A stretch of 58,947 nucleotides of DNA, taken from NCBI GenBank assembly GCA_035276085.1, contig DATELY010000095.1, positions 1-58,947 on the forward strand. The letters are read 5' to 3'. This document shows, in pieces, positions 30,162 to 37,620 of the stretch. Positions within the stretch are counted from its first letter, which is position 1; each line of letters opens with the position of its first letter. Both the position numbers and the translations under genes were made by a program. This DNA comes from DATELY01 sp035276085. Lineage in GTDB: Bacteria; Pseudomonadota; Gammaproteobacteria; Steroidobacterales; Steroidobacteraceae. The notes under the pieces are model-generated. The model was given only the letters and a program-made list of their open reading frames with translations. It made no database searches and was not told the DNA's origin.

Positions 30162-30694
30162 GATCGCGGCTGCCCTGCGCGGATGCGCGGTAGAAACTCT
30201 CGCTCCCATACTTCCAACGTGAGTGGCGCGATGTGCTTGTACTGCACGATGCCGTTGGCATCGACGAGGAACGTTTCGGGTGCGCCGTACACGCCCCAAT
30301 CGATGCCCGTCCGGCCCTCGGGATCGAATGCAGTGACGGTGTATGGATTGCCCAACTGCTGTAACCACCGTTGGGCCAGCGGCAGGTCATCCTTCCAATT
30401 CAGTCCGATGATGGGAACCACATCGCTGCGAGCAATCTGCAACAACGCTTGATGCTCCTGCCGACACCCGGCACACCACGTGCCCCACACGTTGAGGACG
30501 TACGTCTTGCCTTGCAAATCGCGAGTGCGCACGGTGCGGCTCGGATCCTCCACCGCGGCCAGCTCGAATGACGGCGCCGGCTTACCGATCAGCGGCGATG
30601 GGATGTAGCTCGGGTCGCGCTTCAAGCCGATGGCAAGGAACGCCACGAGTGCGGTAAAGATCAGCGCCGGAATGAGGTAGCGCCAGTTTTTCAC
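30158..30694 (-). CDS. ccmG: Thiol:disulfide interchange protein CcmG/DsbE
   Basis: This 178-residue membrane-anchored thioredoxin-like protein reduces the apocytochrome thiols. An N-terminal anchor lies at about 6-24, the active site WGTWCAGC has Cys74 and Cys77, and a GVYGAPETFLVD strand precedes the cis-proline region. The start codon is GTG at 30694, overlapping the ccmF stop as GTGA. Confidence 0.95.
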   Translation of the reverse strand: MKNWRYLIPALIFTALVAFLAIGLKRDPSYIPSPLIGKPAPSFELAAVEDPSRTVRTRDLQGKTYVLNVWGTWCAGCRQEHQALLQIARSDVVPIIGLNWKDDLPLAQRWLQQLGNPYTVTAFDPEGRTGIDWGVYGAPETFLVDANGIVQYKHIAPLTLEVWEREFLPRIRAGQPRS

Positions 30695-32652
30695 GCGCGA
30701 CTCGCATCTGCTGCGCCAACGTCCACGATGGCTTTCGCGCGCGCCCGATAGCGTCGGTCACACACGGCAGTCAACCCGCCGATGGCCATGACGAGGCAGC
30801 CGAACCAGATGAAGCGAACCATCGGCTTGTATTGCAGACGCATGCTCCAGGCGCCGTCGCCGAGCGGCTCGCCCATGGCAGCGAACAGGTCGCGATTCCA
30901 TCCCGCGTCGATGCCGGCCTCGGTCATCGGTGTCTTCTGCACGCGGTAGACGCGCTTCTGGGGATGTTGCACGGACACTTCGCGACCCTTCTTCGAAATG
31001 CGGATGACGGCTTCCTCCGCCTCGAAGTTGGGTCCGGAAACATGCCGCGTCGATTCCATCGCAAAGTCGAAACCCGCCACGTGAACACTCTTCCCAGGTC
31101 GCAAGGACAGATCCTTCTCCACGTTGAACGAGCGCACGGTCGTCACGCCGATCACGAACAACGCCAACCCGAAATGTGCGATCGCCATGCCCAGCACGGC
31201 GGGCGACAGACTCTGCTTGCGACGCCAGCGCGAGATCGGCTCCACCAACGCAGACAGTGCCACCCAGAAACCAGCGGTCAGGCCAATGACAGTCAGCACG
31301 CCGCTCGAACCATAGACCGCGAGCGGAATGGCAACGGCAGCGACCAGTGCAACGACGAACAGAATGGACAGCGCACGACGGAGCGACTCGAACTGGGCCC
31401 GTTTCCAACTCGCGTGCATTCCAAGGCCCAGCAGCAGCACGAGCGGCAACATCGGCACGAGGAACGCGCGATCGAAGTACGGTGGGCCTACGGAGATCTT
31501 TGCCAGACCGAGCGCATCGAGAAACAGCGGATAGAGCGTGCCGACGAGAATCAGCCCCGCAGCCGCGACGAGCAGCACGTTGTTCAACAACAGGAACGAT
31601 TCGCGCGACACCACGGCGAAGCCGGTCTGCTGCGAGCGGAACCGATCCGCACGCCACGCATACAGACCCAGCGCCGAGCCGATGCACAGCGCGAGGAACA
31701 CGAGAATGAAGGTGCCTCGACCGGGGTCGCTCGCGAACGCATGCACCGACACGAGAATGCCGGAGCGCACGAGGAAGCCGCCGAGCAGCGCGAGCGAAAA
31801 CGCAGCGATGGACAACAGCAGTGTCCAGCTGCGGAAGAGTCCGCGCTTCTCCGTGACCGCGAGCGAGTGAATCAGCGCCGTTCCCATGAGCCACGGCATG
31901 AACGACGAGTTCTCGACCGGATCCCAGAACCACCAGCCGCCCCAACCCAATTCGTAGTACGCCCACCAACTGCCGAGCGCGATACCGAGCGTGAGCAGCA
32001 TCCATGCAGCCGTTGCAAAAGGACGCACCCAGCGAACCCAAGCCGACTCGAGCCTGCCTTCGAGCATCACACCGATGGCGAAGGCGAACGGCACGGCGAA
32101 TCCGATCCAGCCCGTGTACAGCATGGGTGGGTGAATCGCGAGCGCGGGATCCTGCAGCAGTGGATTCAGATCGCGACCGTCGATCGCCGGCGGCAGCATC
32201 CGCTCGAACGGGTTCGACGTGATCAGAATGAAGAGCGCGAAGCCCAGGCTCACGAAACCCAACGCCCCCAACATGCGGCTCGTCAACGTGGGCGGCAAGG
32301 CGCGGCTGAATGCCAGCGCCGCCAGCGTCCAGCCCGCCAATACCATCTGCCACAGCAGCAGCGAGCCTTCATGTGCGCCCCAGATCGCGGCAAGGCGGTA
32401 GAAGGCAGGCAGCTCCGAGTTGGAGTTCGATGCGACGTACAGAACGGAAAAGTCGTTCTCTATGAACGCATACGCCAGCGTGGCGAACGCCACGGCAACG
32501 AACACGAATTGACCGATCGCCGCTTGCCGGCTCAGTGCACTCCAGTGAGGTCGCGACAACGCCGGCCCGGTGAGGCCGAACACCATCTGCGCGAACGACA
32601 GACAGCAAGCAAGAATCAGCGCGAAATGTCCGAGTTCGACAACCATCGTCAA
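30691..32652 (-). CDS. ccmF: Haem lyase subunit CcmF
   Basis: This 653-residue polytopic inner-membrane protein attaches haem from CcmE to apocytochrome c. The tryptophan-rich WWFWDPVENSSFMPW motif is at about residue 230-245, among more than ten hydrophobic segments. The start is either a TTG at 32652, which overlaps the ccmE stop as TTGA, or an ATG at 32646. The overlap pattern of this operon favours the TTG, but sequence alone does not decide. Confidence 0.96.
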   Translation of the reverse strand: MTMVVELGHFALILACCLSFAQMVFGLTGPALSRPHWSALSRQAAIGQFVFVAVAFATLAYAFIENDFSVLYVASNSNSELPAFYRLAAIWGAHEGSLLLWQMVLAGWTLAALAFSRALPPTLTSRMLGALGFVSLGFALFILITSNPFERMLPPAIDGRDLNPLLQDPALAIHPPMLYTGWIGFAVPFAFAIGVMLEGRLESAWVRWVRPFATAAWMLLTLGIALGSWWAYYELGWGGWWFWDPVENSSFMPWLMGTALIHSLAVTEKRGLFRSWTLLLSIAAFSLALLGGFLVRSGILVSVHAFASDPGRGTFILVFLALCIGSALGLYAWRADRFRSQQTGFAVVSRESFLLLNNVLLVAAAGLILVGTLYPLFLDALGLAKISVGPPYFDRAFLVPMLPLVLLLGLGMHASWKRAQFESLRRALSILFVVALVAAVAIPLAVYGSSGVLTVIGLTAGFWVALSALVEPISRWRRKQSLSPAVLGMAIAHFGLALFVIGVTTVRSFNVEKDLSLRPGKSVHVAGFDFAMESTRHVSGPNFEAEEAVIRISKKGREVSVQHPQKRVYRVQKTPMTEAGIDAGWNRDLFAAMGEPLGDGAWSMRLQYKPMVRFIWFGCLVMAIGGLTAVCDRRYRARAKAIVDVGAADASRA

Positions 32653-33107
32653 TTCGCCTTGGGCACGTACCCGGGTTGAGCACCGCCGTGCCGTTTCTTC
32701 AGACTCGCGGCCACTTCGGGCGGCATGTAGTTCTCGTCATGCTTGGCGAGCACTTCGTCGGCCACGAAGGTGCCGTCCGCCCCCAGGCGACCGCGCGCAA
32801 TCACGCCTTGCCCTTCGCGAAACAGATCCGGCAGCACACCGGTATAGCTGACCGTGACCTGATGCTGGAAGTCAGTCAGCACGAACTTCGCTTCGAGGCT
32901 GCCCGGCGCCCGTTTGAAGCTGCCCTCGGGCACCATGCCGCCCACGCGAAACGTCCGTTCGTTGGGCGCTTTGCCGGCCGCGACATCCGACGGGCTGTAG
33001 TAATAGAGCAGATTGTCCTGGAACGCCGTCAACGCAAACGCCACGGCACCGCCGACGCCGAGCAGGATCAAGCCGACGAGCACCAAGCGTCGCTGCCGCG
33101 CGGTCAT
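32649..33107 (-). CDS. ccmE: Haem chaperone CcmE
   Basis: This 152-residue protein, anchored by an N-terminal membrane segment (about 7-27), binds haem covalently through a histidine before passing it to CcmF. The haem histidine is His123 in AKHDENYMPPEV, with Tyr127 as the axial ligand. The ATG at 33107 overlaps the ccmD stop as ATGA. Confidence 0.96.
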   Translation of the reverse strand: MTARQRRLVLVGLILLGVGGAVAFALTAFQDNLLYYYSPSDVAAGKAPNERTFRVGGMVPEGSFKRAPGSLEAKFVLTDFQHQVTVSYTGVLPDLFREGQGVIARGRLGADGTFVADEVLAKHDENYMPPEVAASLKKRHGGAQPGYVPKAN

Positions 33108-33274
33108 GAGGGTTCCGCCGACGTTTGCACTCGTCGCTGCGCGCGCGACAACGCTGCAGACAATCGCCGCCGCGCAGACCATGCGTTGCCGATGAGCACG
33201 ACGAGCGTGAGCCCATAGCAGGACCACACATACGCGCCATAGCCGCTCATCGCCAGGAAGTCATCGAGATTCAT
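33104..33274 (-). CDS. ccmD: Haem exporter small protein CcmD
   Basis: This 56-residue protein helps release haem-loaded CcmE from CcmC. It starts MNLDDFLAMSGYGAYVW, has one membrane helix at about 15-32, and ends in a basic tail, as CcmD does. It overlaps ccmC by ATGA at its start (33271-33274) and ccmE by ATGA at its end. Confidence 0.93.
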   Translation of the reverse strand: MNLDDFLAMSGYGAYVWSCYGLTLVVLIGNAWSARRRLSAALSRAQRRVQTSAEPS

Positions 33275-34008
33275 GTCTGCTGCGCCAATTCGTTCAACCA
33301 GCTCGCGTTGCGCTCGCGTTGCAGTATTTCACTGCGCAGGCGGTCGCAGAGCACGGCGGCGAAGTAGAGAATGAAACCAAGCAACATGAGGAACAGCGGC
33401 CACGCCATCGACGCCGTGATCGAGGGCGTATCGAGTTTCGAGATGGTCGGACCTTGATGCAGGCTGTTCCACCACACCACCGAATACTTCACGATCGGCA
33501 CGTTGACCACACCGACGATCGCGAGGATAGCGCTGGCGCGATCCGCGCGTTGCGTGTCGTCGAAAGACGCTCGCAGCGCCATGTATCCCAGGTACAAGAA
33601 CAAGAGGATGAGCTCTGAAGTGAGTCGCGGATCCCACTCCCACCACGTGCCCCACATCGGCTTGCCATAGATCGAGCCGGTGACCAGCGTCAGCGCGGTG
33701 AACCACGCGCCCACCGGCGCGCACGCGGCGGCCAACGCATGCGCGAGCTTGATGCGCCAGATCAACCCAACTGCAGCCGCGATGGCCATCATCACGTAGA
33801 CCTGCAACGACAAAATCGCGCTGGGCACATGCACGTAGATGATCCTGAACGCGTCCTTCTGCTGATAATCCTGCGGTGCCATCACGAGGCCTCCGTACGC
33901 GGCAATGAGCATCGTCACGACCGCAATGCCGAAGAACCACGGCCGCAAGCGCGTGGCCGCGCGGTAGGCATACGGCGGCGAGCTGAGCTTGTGAAACCAG
34001 AGCCACAT
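33271..34008 (-). CDS. ccmC: Haem exporter protein CcmC
   Basis: This 245-residue inner-membrane protein loads haem onto CcmE. The WGTWWEWDPRLTSELIL motif is at about residue 110-126, with six expected helices. The start at 34008 gives the usual N-terminus MWLWFHKLSSPPYAYR. The longer frame upstream is translated repeat sequence. A fold-back repeat ends four bases upstream of the start, and no ribosome site is visible there. This contrasts with the overlapping junctions elsewhere in the operon. Confidence 0.95.
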   Translation of the reverse strand: MWLWFHKLSSPPYAYRAATRLRPWFFGIAVVTMLIAAYGGLVMAPQDYQQKDAFRIIYVHVPSAILSLQVYVMMAIAAAVGLIWRIKLAHALAAACAPVGAWFTALTLVTGSIYGKPMWGTWWEWDPRLTSELILLFLYLGYMALRASFDDTQRADRASAILAIVGVVNVPIVKYSVVWWNSLHQGPTISKLDTPSITASMAWPLFLMLLGFILYFAAVLCDRLRSEILQRERNASWLNELAQQT

Positions 34009-34011
34009 GGG

Positions 34012-34127
34012 GAAGCGGTTAGCGGTTCGCGGTTCGCGGTTGGTCAGATAGATGCATGGCCGTCGGGCCGTGGTCATGCGGAGCATGACTTCGTACCAAC
34101 CGCCAACCGCGAACCGCTAACCGCTTC
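34012..34127. repeat. Fold-back repeat A2 between ccmB and ccmC
   Basis: The 32-base left arm (34012-34043) and right arm (34096-34127) are inverse copies with a single mismatch, each made of four GCGGTTN heptamers framed by GAAGC. The 52-base loop holds a further hairpin GTCATGC-GGA-GCATGAC. The element fills the whole ccmB-ccmC junction. Confidence 0.92.
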
Positions 34128-34133
34128 ATTTCA

Positions 34134-34817
34134 CTACCCCTCCACACTGATACGCATGGCGGCCGCCATCGCGAACGGCGCCAGGCTGGCGAACAACAAC
34201 AACATGGCGGCGAGCAAGTTTAGCGGGCCGGCCACCGGCTCGCCGTGCATGGCCAGATCCACAGCTCTTGCACCGAAAATCAGAACCGGCATCTGCAACG
34301 GCAGCACGAGCAGTGCAAGCAGTACGCTGCCGCGTCGCACGGCGACGGTGAGCGCCGCACCGATTCCCCCGAGCAAGCTCAGGCTCGCGGTGCCCAGCGC
34401 AAGCGAAATGGCCAACGTCGACCATGCGGACGAGGGCATGCCCAACGCGGTTCCGACCATCGGCGCCAGCAGCACGATGGGCAATCCGGACAGCAGCCAG
34501 TGCGTCATCGTCTTCGCCAGCAGCAACACGGACAGCGGCTGACCGGACAGGGCCCACTGCTCCATCGTGCCGTCTTCGACATCGGGCCGGAACAAGGATT
34601 CCAATGCCAACAGCGACGCCAGCATCGCGGCCACCCACACGACCCCGGCCGCGATCCGACGCAGCTCTTCGAGCGCCGGGCTGATCGCGAGCGGAAACAA
34701 CGTCGTGACCACGATGAAGAAAATGAGCGGCTGGATGACCTGGTCCCAGTGCCGCACCGCCAAGCGCAGATCCCGACCGATGACCAGGGCGACGATCGCC
34801 AGGAGTCCTGGCTGCAT
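34134..34817 (-). CDS. ccmB: Haem exporter protein CcmB
   Basis: This 227-residue permease with about six helices works with CcmA. LEELRRIAAGVVWVAAMLA and FRPDVEDGTMEQWALSG are typical CcmB blocks. The ATG at 34817 shares one base with the ccmA stop (TGATG). The gene ends six bases before fold-back repeat A2. Confidence 0.95.
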   Translation of the reverse strand: MQPGLLAIVALVIGRDLRLAVRHWDQVIQPLIFFIVVTTLFPLAISPALEELRRIAAGVVWVAAMLASLLALESLFRPDVEDGTMEQWALSGQPLSVLLLAKTMTHWLLSGLPIVLLAPMVGTALGMPSSAWSTLAISLALGTASLSLLGGIGAALTVAVRRGSVLLALLVLPLQMPVLIFGARAVDLAMHGEPVAGPLNLLAAMLLLFASLAPFAMAAAMRISVEG

Positions 34818-35452
34818 CAATGCAGCTCCAGGGTGCGCACACCGGGGCGCCCCTGCAGCAAGCGCTGGTGCGCCGCCGTCACGATCATACCGCCGCTCTG
34901 CAGATGCGCTGCCATGCACTGTTCGAACAAGGCGATGCCGGCGACATCCAGATTGGTGATGGGTTCATCCAGGAGCCACAGCGGCGCGCCCGTGAGCAGA
35001 ATCCTGGCCAGTGCCACGCGTCGCTTCTGCCCCGCCGATAACGACCGGGCCGGCAGATCGGCGCAGCCACCTGCCTGCAGACGTTCGAGCGTTCCGCGCA
35101 TCGCCACGACATCAGCTCGCCGTCGCAGCCCGCTGCCGTAACGCAGGTTCTCGAGCGCAGTGAGATCGGCCTTGAGCGCATTCGTGTGCGCCAGATACGC
35201 GAGCTGCTGCTGGAATTGTTCGCGCTGCGTTTGCACGGCAGTGCCACACCATTCCACGGTGCCGGTCTCCATCGGCAACAAACCGGCCAGACATCGCAGC
35301 AGGCTCGTCTTGCCGACGCCATTGGCGCCTACGATCTGCAGCAGCTCTCCTTGCTCGAGCGAGAAAGAAGTGCCGCGAAGCAAGTGCCGCTCTCCGCGCC
35401 ACAGGTGCACGTCGTGCGCATCGAGCCTCAGGCGAGCGTTCGCAGGCACCAT
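34817..35452 (-). CDS. ccmA: Haem exporter ATPase CcmA
   Basis: This 211-residue ABC ATPase powers release of haem-bound CcmE. The Walker A is GANGVGKTS, the signature LSAGQKRRVALARI, and the Walker B LWLLDEPITNLD. The start at 35452 matches the family length; the frame is open further but reads into the tRNA-Leu region. It is the first gene of the leftward ccmABCDEFGHI operon, and its promoter should lie within 35453-35558. Confidence 0.96.
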   Translation of the reverse strand: MVPANARLRLDAHDVHLWRGERHLLRGTSFSLEQGELLQIVGANGVGKTSLLRCLAGLLPMETGTVEWCGTAVQTQREQFQQQLAYLAHTNALKADLTALENLRYGSGLRRRADVVAMRGTLERLQAGGCADLPARSLSAGQKRRVALARILLTGAPLWLLDEPITNLDVAGIALFEQCMAAHLQSGGMIVTAAHQRLLQGRPGVRTLELH

Positions 35453-35558
35453 GCAGCCGAAAACCCCTCCCTCCCCTACAATGGCGCGCGAGTCTAGCAG
35501 ATGGGTGCCGTTGATCTGGCTCGCGTGCCGCTTGCGGCTACAATGCGGCCCGCTTCGA

Positions 35559-35645
35559 GCCCGGGTGGCGTAATTGGTAGCCGCAAGGGACTTAAAATCC
35601 CTCGGAGGCAACTCCGTACCGGTTCGAGTCCGGTCCCGGGCACCA
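35559..35645 (+). tRNA. leuZ: tRNA-Leu(UAA)
   Basis: An 87-base cloverleaf with a long variable arm. The acceptor arms are GCCCGGG (35559-35565) and CCCGGGC (35635-35641), the anticodon loop is CTTAAAA with anticodon TAA, the T arm is GGTTCGAGTCC, and CCA is encoded at the end. A TACAAT -10-like box lies at 35539-35544. In E. coli the matching leuZ is the third gene after glyW and cysT. Here it is on the opposite strand, about 1.7 kb from those two. Confidence 0.97.
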
Positions 35646-35674
35646 TTCCCGTTCGCACCAAGGAAGGAAGAAAC

Positions 35675-35956
35675 ATGGTCAGCCGCGAGTGTGTCTCGAC
35701 ACGCGTGGAGAGTGGGGGCGGCAGCCATGCTGCGCACGCTCATGGTTCCCCCGAGCGCGTATCGAGGATTCGGCTGAGCGACCGCTGTGTGATCATCGGC
35801 TCGTGCACTGACCGAAGAATAAATACCAACAGGGTGCGACGGCACGGATGCATGTCGAGGTGGAAAGTCCACATAGCCCCGGCGCGGCAGTCGCTGGAGG
35901 CGTGTCGGGTCGCGATGTCGCGGCAGGTGAGCAGCAAGGCGGGGAGTCAGCGATGA
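35675..35956 (+). CDS. Unrecognised small ORF directly after tRNA-Leu, possibly overlying a structured RNA
   Basis: A 93-codon frame begins at an ATG with an excellent ribosome site (AAGGAAGGAAG, four bases upstream) and ends at a TGA that overlaps the next gene's ATG as ATGA. The product is basic and rich in Cys, Ser, His and Arg, and resembles no fold I recognise. The DNA contains stems such as GTGTC-TC-GACAC near 35690 and GTGGA-AAG-TCCAC near 35863-35875. It may therefore be partly a regulatory RNA that happens to be open. The spacing to the ribosome site and the ATGA overlap favour translation. Confidence 0.4.
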   Translation: MVSRECVSTRVESGGGSHAAHAHGSPERVSRIRLSDRCVIIGSCTDRRINTNRVRRHGCMSRWKVHIAPARQSLEACRVAMSRQVSSKAGSQR

Positions 35957-36198
35957 CTGACGGCAGCAACACGTCCTTCGGGGTGGACGTGAACAGGGAT
36001 TGGAGAATCTATGCGAACCCGGTCGATGGCTATGAAATGCTAGGCGTCGTTCACGAAGGCAAATGGGACATCGGCGCGCTGGCCCGGGAAACGGCCACAG
36101 GCCGGTACGTGCTCATCAACGGCGGCACGATCAAGGCACTCGACCAGGAGCAGGTCGCTGCGGCACTCGCCCGGGCGGGGAACAAGCCGCGTTCGTAG
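35953..36198 (+). CDS. Small hypothetical protein, 81 residues
   Basis: This small acidic-to-neutral protein has the regular pattern WRIYANPVDGYEMLGVVHEG, then KWDIGALARETATGRYVLIN and a short helix-like end (DQEQVAAALARAG). This looks like a compact beta sheet with a C-terminal helix. No family could be named. Its ATG overlaps the preceding 93-codon frame as ATGA. It is followed after 149 bp by the tandem CsrA gene. Being in the segment between split tRNA genes, it may belong to acquired DNA. Confidence 0.65.
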   Translation: MTDGSNTSFGVDVNRDWRIYANPVDGYEMLGVVHEGKWDIGALARETATGRYVLINGGTIKALDQEQVAAALARAGNKPRS

Positions 36199-36243
36199 CT
36201 GTAGCGCCAACCTCGGAAAAGCCATGCGCTCGTGATGAAACTA

Positions 36244-36258
36244 GTGCACGCAGTGCAC
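36244..36258. promoter_or_regulatory. Short hairpin upstream of the tandem csrA gene
   Basis: A perfect inverted repeat GTGCAC-GCA-GTGCAC lies in the 149-bp gap before the CsrA-like gene. A second weaker stem CACGG/CCGTG lies nearer that gene. An AAAGGAG ribosome site, which also resembles a CsrA-type GGA target, sits six bases before its ATG. A role in autoregulation is inference only. Confidence 0.35.
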
Positions 36259-36347
36259 AACTCGCGCAGAATGGCGCCCGAGGGCAAAAAAGGGGGCGCT
36301 CAGCGCACGGCCACGACCGTGCCCGCAGACAGTGAAAGGAGTCGTGC

Positions 36348-36791
36348 ATGCTGATACTGACGCGTCGCCCCGGTGAAGCGCTGCTCATCGGCGACTCCAT
36401 CGAACTCAACATCCTCGCCATTCATCATCACCTGGTGCGCCTCGAAACCGTCACCGATGCGGCCGTACTGGCTCAGCGCAGCGAGCTGCCGCCCCTGGAT
36501 CTCGGCGTAGAAGCCATGGACGGACTGCTCATCACGGAAGGCGGGCGCACTCGACGCAGTTCTCTGTTCACGCGCGCTGCCCAGCAGTCCGTGCGCATCG
36601 GTGAGGAGATCCAACTGCAGGTGCTCGACGTCAAAGGCCAGCAAACTCGACTGGGCGTGCAGGCGCCCCGGGGCGTCGTGATCCTGAGATGCAACTTGAG
36701 TCCAGTCGCGCGCAGCGAGCTGCAACGTCGTGAATCGGAGTATCGAAGTTTCGTCGGCTCGAGCCGGTTAGGCGCGTCGGACCTGTTCTGA
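36348..36791 (+). CDS. Tandem CsrA-like protein: two CsrA units in one chain
   Basis: This 147-residue protein aligns to CsrA twice with an exact 70-residue offset. Unit 1 starts MLILTRRPGE, keeps the IGDSIEL strand, and has Arg at position 44, the RNA-contact residue in E. coli CsrA. Unit 2 (71-130) has SSLFTRA in place of MLILTRR but retains RIGEEIQLQVLDVKGQQTRL, GVQAPRGV, and Arg114, which is 44 plus 70. CsrA normally works as a dimer of about 60 residues in which strand 1 of one chain pairs with strands 4-5 of the other. Here one good site can be built from unit 1's strand 1 and unit 2's strands 4-5. An AAAGGAG ribosome site precedes it. Its last 24 bases overlap the convergent MarR gene. 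RNA binding is inferred. Confidence 0.85.
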   Translation: MLILTRRPGEALLIGDSIELNILAIHHHLVRLETVTDAAVLAQRSELPPLDLGVEAMDGLLITEGGRTRRSSLFTRAAQQSVRIGEEIQLQVLDVKGQQTRLGVQAPRGVVILRCNLSPVARSELQRRESEYRSFVGSSRLGASDLF

Positions 36792-37307
36792 ACGCGCGCG
36801 CTTCTTGCTCGCGTGGGCTGCGGCGGCAACGTTTGCGAGCATGCGTCCCACGAGATCGTAGGCCTGCAGGATCTCTCTCGATTCGAAACCGGTCAGCAGA
36901 ATATTCAGCACGCCGATCACCTCGGCGCGCAGCTTGGGATAGAGCTTTCGACCCGCGGGTGTGATCCGCAGCTCGACCAGGCGGCGATCACGGGCGCTCG
37001 GCACACGCTTGATCAACCCTTTCTCTTCGAGCCGGCTCAGCATCCGCGTCATCGAGCCCGTGTCGTAGTCGAGCTCGCGGCATAACTCCGCCGCTGTTGG
37101 CGTGCCTCGCGCCACGGCCCGCAAGATGGGCCATTGGGCGCCCGTGAAACCCATGGCACCGAGTCGCGCATCCAGGATCTCGTACAGGCGTGCCCGCACC
37201 TCCGACATCATGAAACCGATGTTGTCCTCGGTTTCGTAACGCTCGATGGTGTAGTACGTAGGCACCGTCGCACGACGTCGCTTGCTGGAACGCGATCTGG
37301 CCGCCAT
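36768..37307 (-). CDS. MarR-family transcriptional regulator
   Basis: This winged-helix regulator of 179 residues has GFTGAQWPILRAVARGTPTAA, the recognition region ELDYDTGSMTRMLSRLEEKG, and the wing RVPSARDRRLVELRITPAG. All are typical of MarR. The ATG at 37307 was chosen because GAGGTGG precedes it; a TTG at 37337 would add ten residues. The target is unknown. It lies between tRNA-Cys and the tandem csrA gene and converges on the latter. Confidence 0.93.
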   Translation of the reverse strand: MAARSRSSKRRRATVPTYYTIERYETEDNIGFMMSEVRARLYEILDARLGAMGFTGAQWPILRAVARGTPTAAELCRELDYDTGSMTRMLSRLEEKGLIKRVPSARDRRLVELRITPAGRKLYPKLRAEVIGVLNILLTGFESREILQAYDLVGRMLANVAAAAHASKKRARSEQVRRA

Positions 37308-37343
37308 GGCGCCAGAATCGCCACCTCGATGCGCCAAGTCAAT

Positions 37344-37417
37344 TGGAGGCTAGGGTCGGAATCGAACCGGCGTAGACGGCTTTGCAGGCCGCTGCATGAC
37401 CACTCTGCCACCTAGCC
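37344..37417 (-). tRNA. cysT: tRNA-Cys(GCA)
   Basis: A 74-base cloverleaf on the minus strand, with acceptor arms GGCTAGG and CCTAGCC, discriminator T and encoded CCA. The anticodon loop contains GCA (CTGCAAA). The order pgsA, tRNA-Gly, tRNA-Cys matches the enterobacterial pgsA-glyW-cysT cluster. Confidence 0.97.
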
Positions 37418-37457
37418 TACGTGGGATCTCTTGGCTCGCCTTGCACGAGCCATAAAG

Positions 37458-37489
37458 TGCAAAACCCCGGGTGGCGCCGGGGTTTTGCA
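37458..37489 (-). terminator. Terminator-like hairpin between tRNA-Gly and tRNA-Cys
   Basis: The perfect 13-base arms TGCAAAACCCCGG and CCGGGGTTTTGCA flank a six-base loop. It begins eight bases after the tRNA-Gly 3' end. The stem itself provides the TTTT run, with no further T-tract after it. It might terminate, attenuate, or serve as a processing site between the two tRNAs. Confidence 0.6.
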
Positions 37490-37496
37490 TCGAAGC

Positions 37497-37572
37497 TGGA
37501 GCGGGAAACGAGGCTCGAACTCGCGACCTCAACCTTGGCAAGGTTGCGCTCTACCAACTGAGCTATTCCCGC
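37497..37572 (-). tRNA. glyW: tRNA-Gly(GCC)
   Basis: A 76-base cloverleaf on the minus strand, with acceptor arms GCGGGAA and TTCCCGC, discriminator T and encoded CCA. The anticodon loop TTGCCAA gives anticodon GCC. It follows the pgsA stop by 48 bp. Confidence 0.97.
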
Positions 37573-37620
37573 AAGAGGGCGGCGATTTTCAGCGTCCGCA
37601 CCCTGACTGTCAAGGCGACC

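Noticed and set aside
34009..34086. Longer CcmC N-terminus
   Set aside because: The extra residues (NREPRTANR and neighbours) are translated fold-back repeat, and CcmC family members start near MWLWFHKL.
35820..35960. Possible 5' end of a group II intron after tRNA-Leu
   Set aside because: A GTGCGAC start and a GGTGGAAAGTCC stem recall intron domain I, but no reverse transcriptase gene and no domain V-like hairpin follow before the csrA-like gene.
35559..37417. tRNA-borne integrative element
   Set aside because: The split tRNA cluster suggests insertion, but no integrase, no duplicated tRNA 3' end and no flanking direct repeat was seen.
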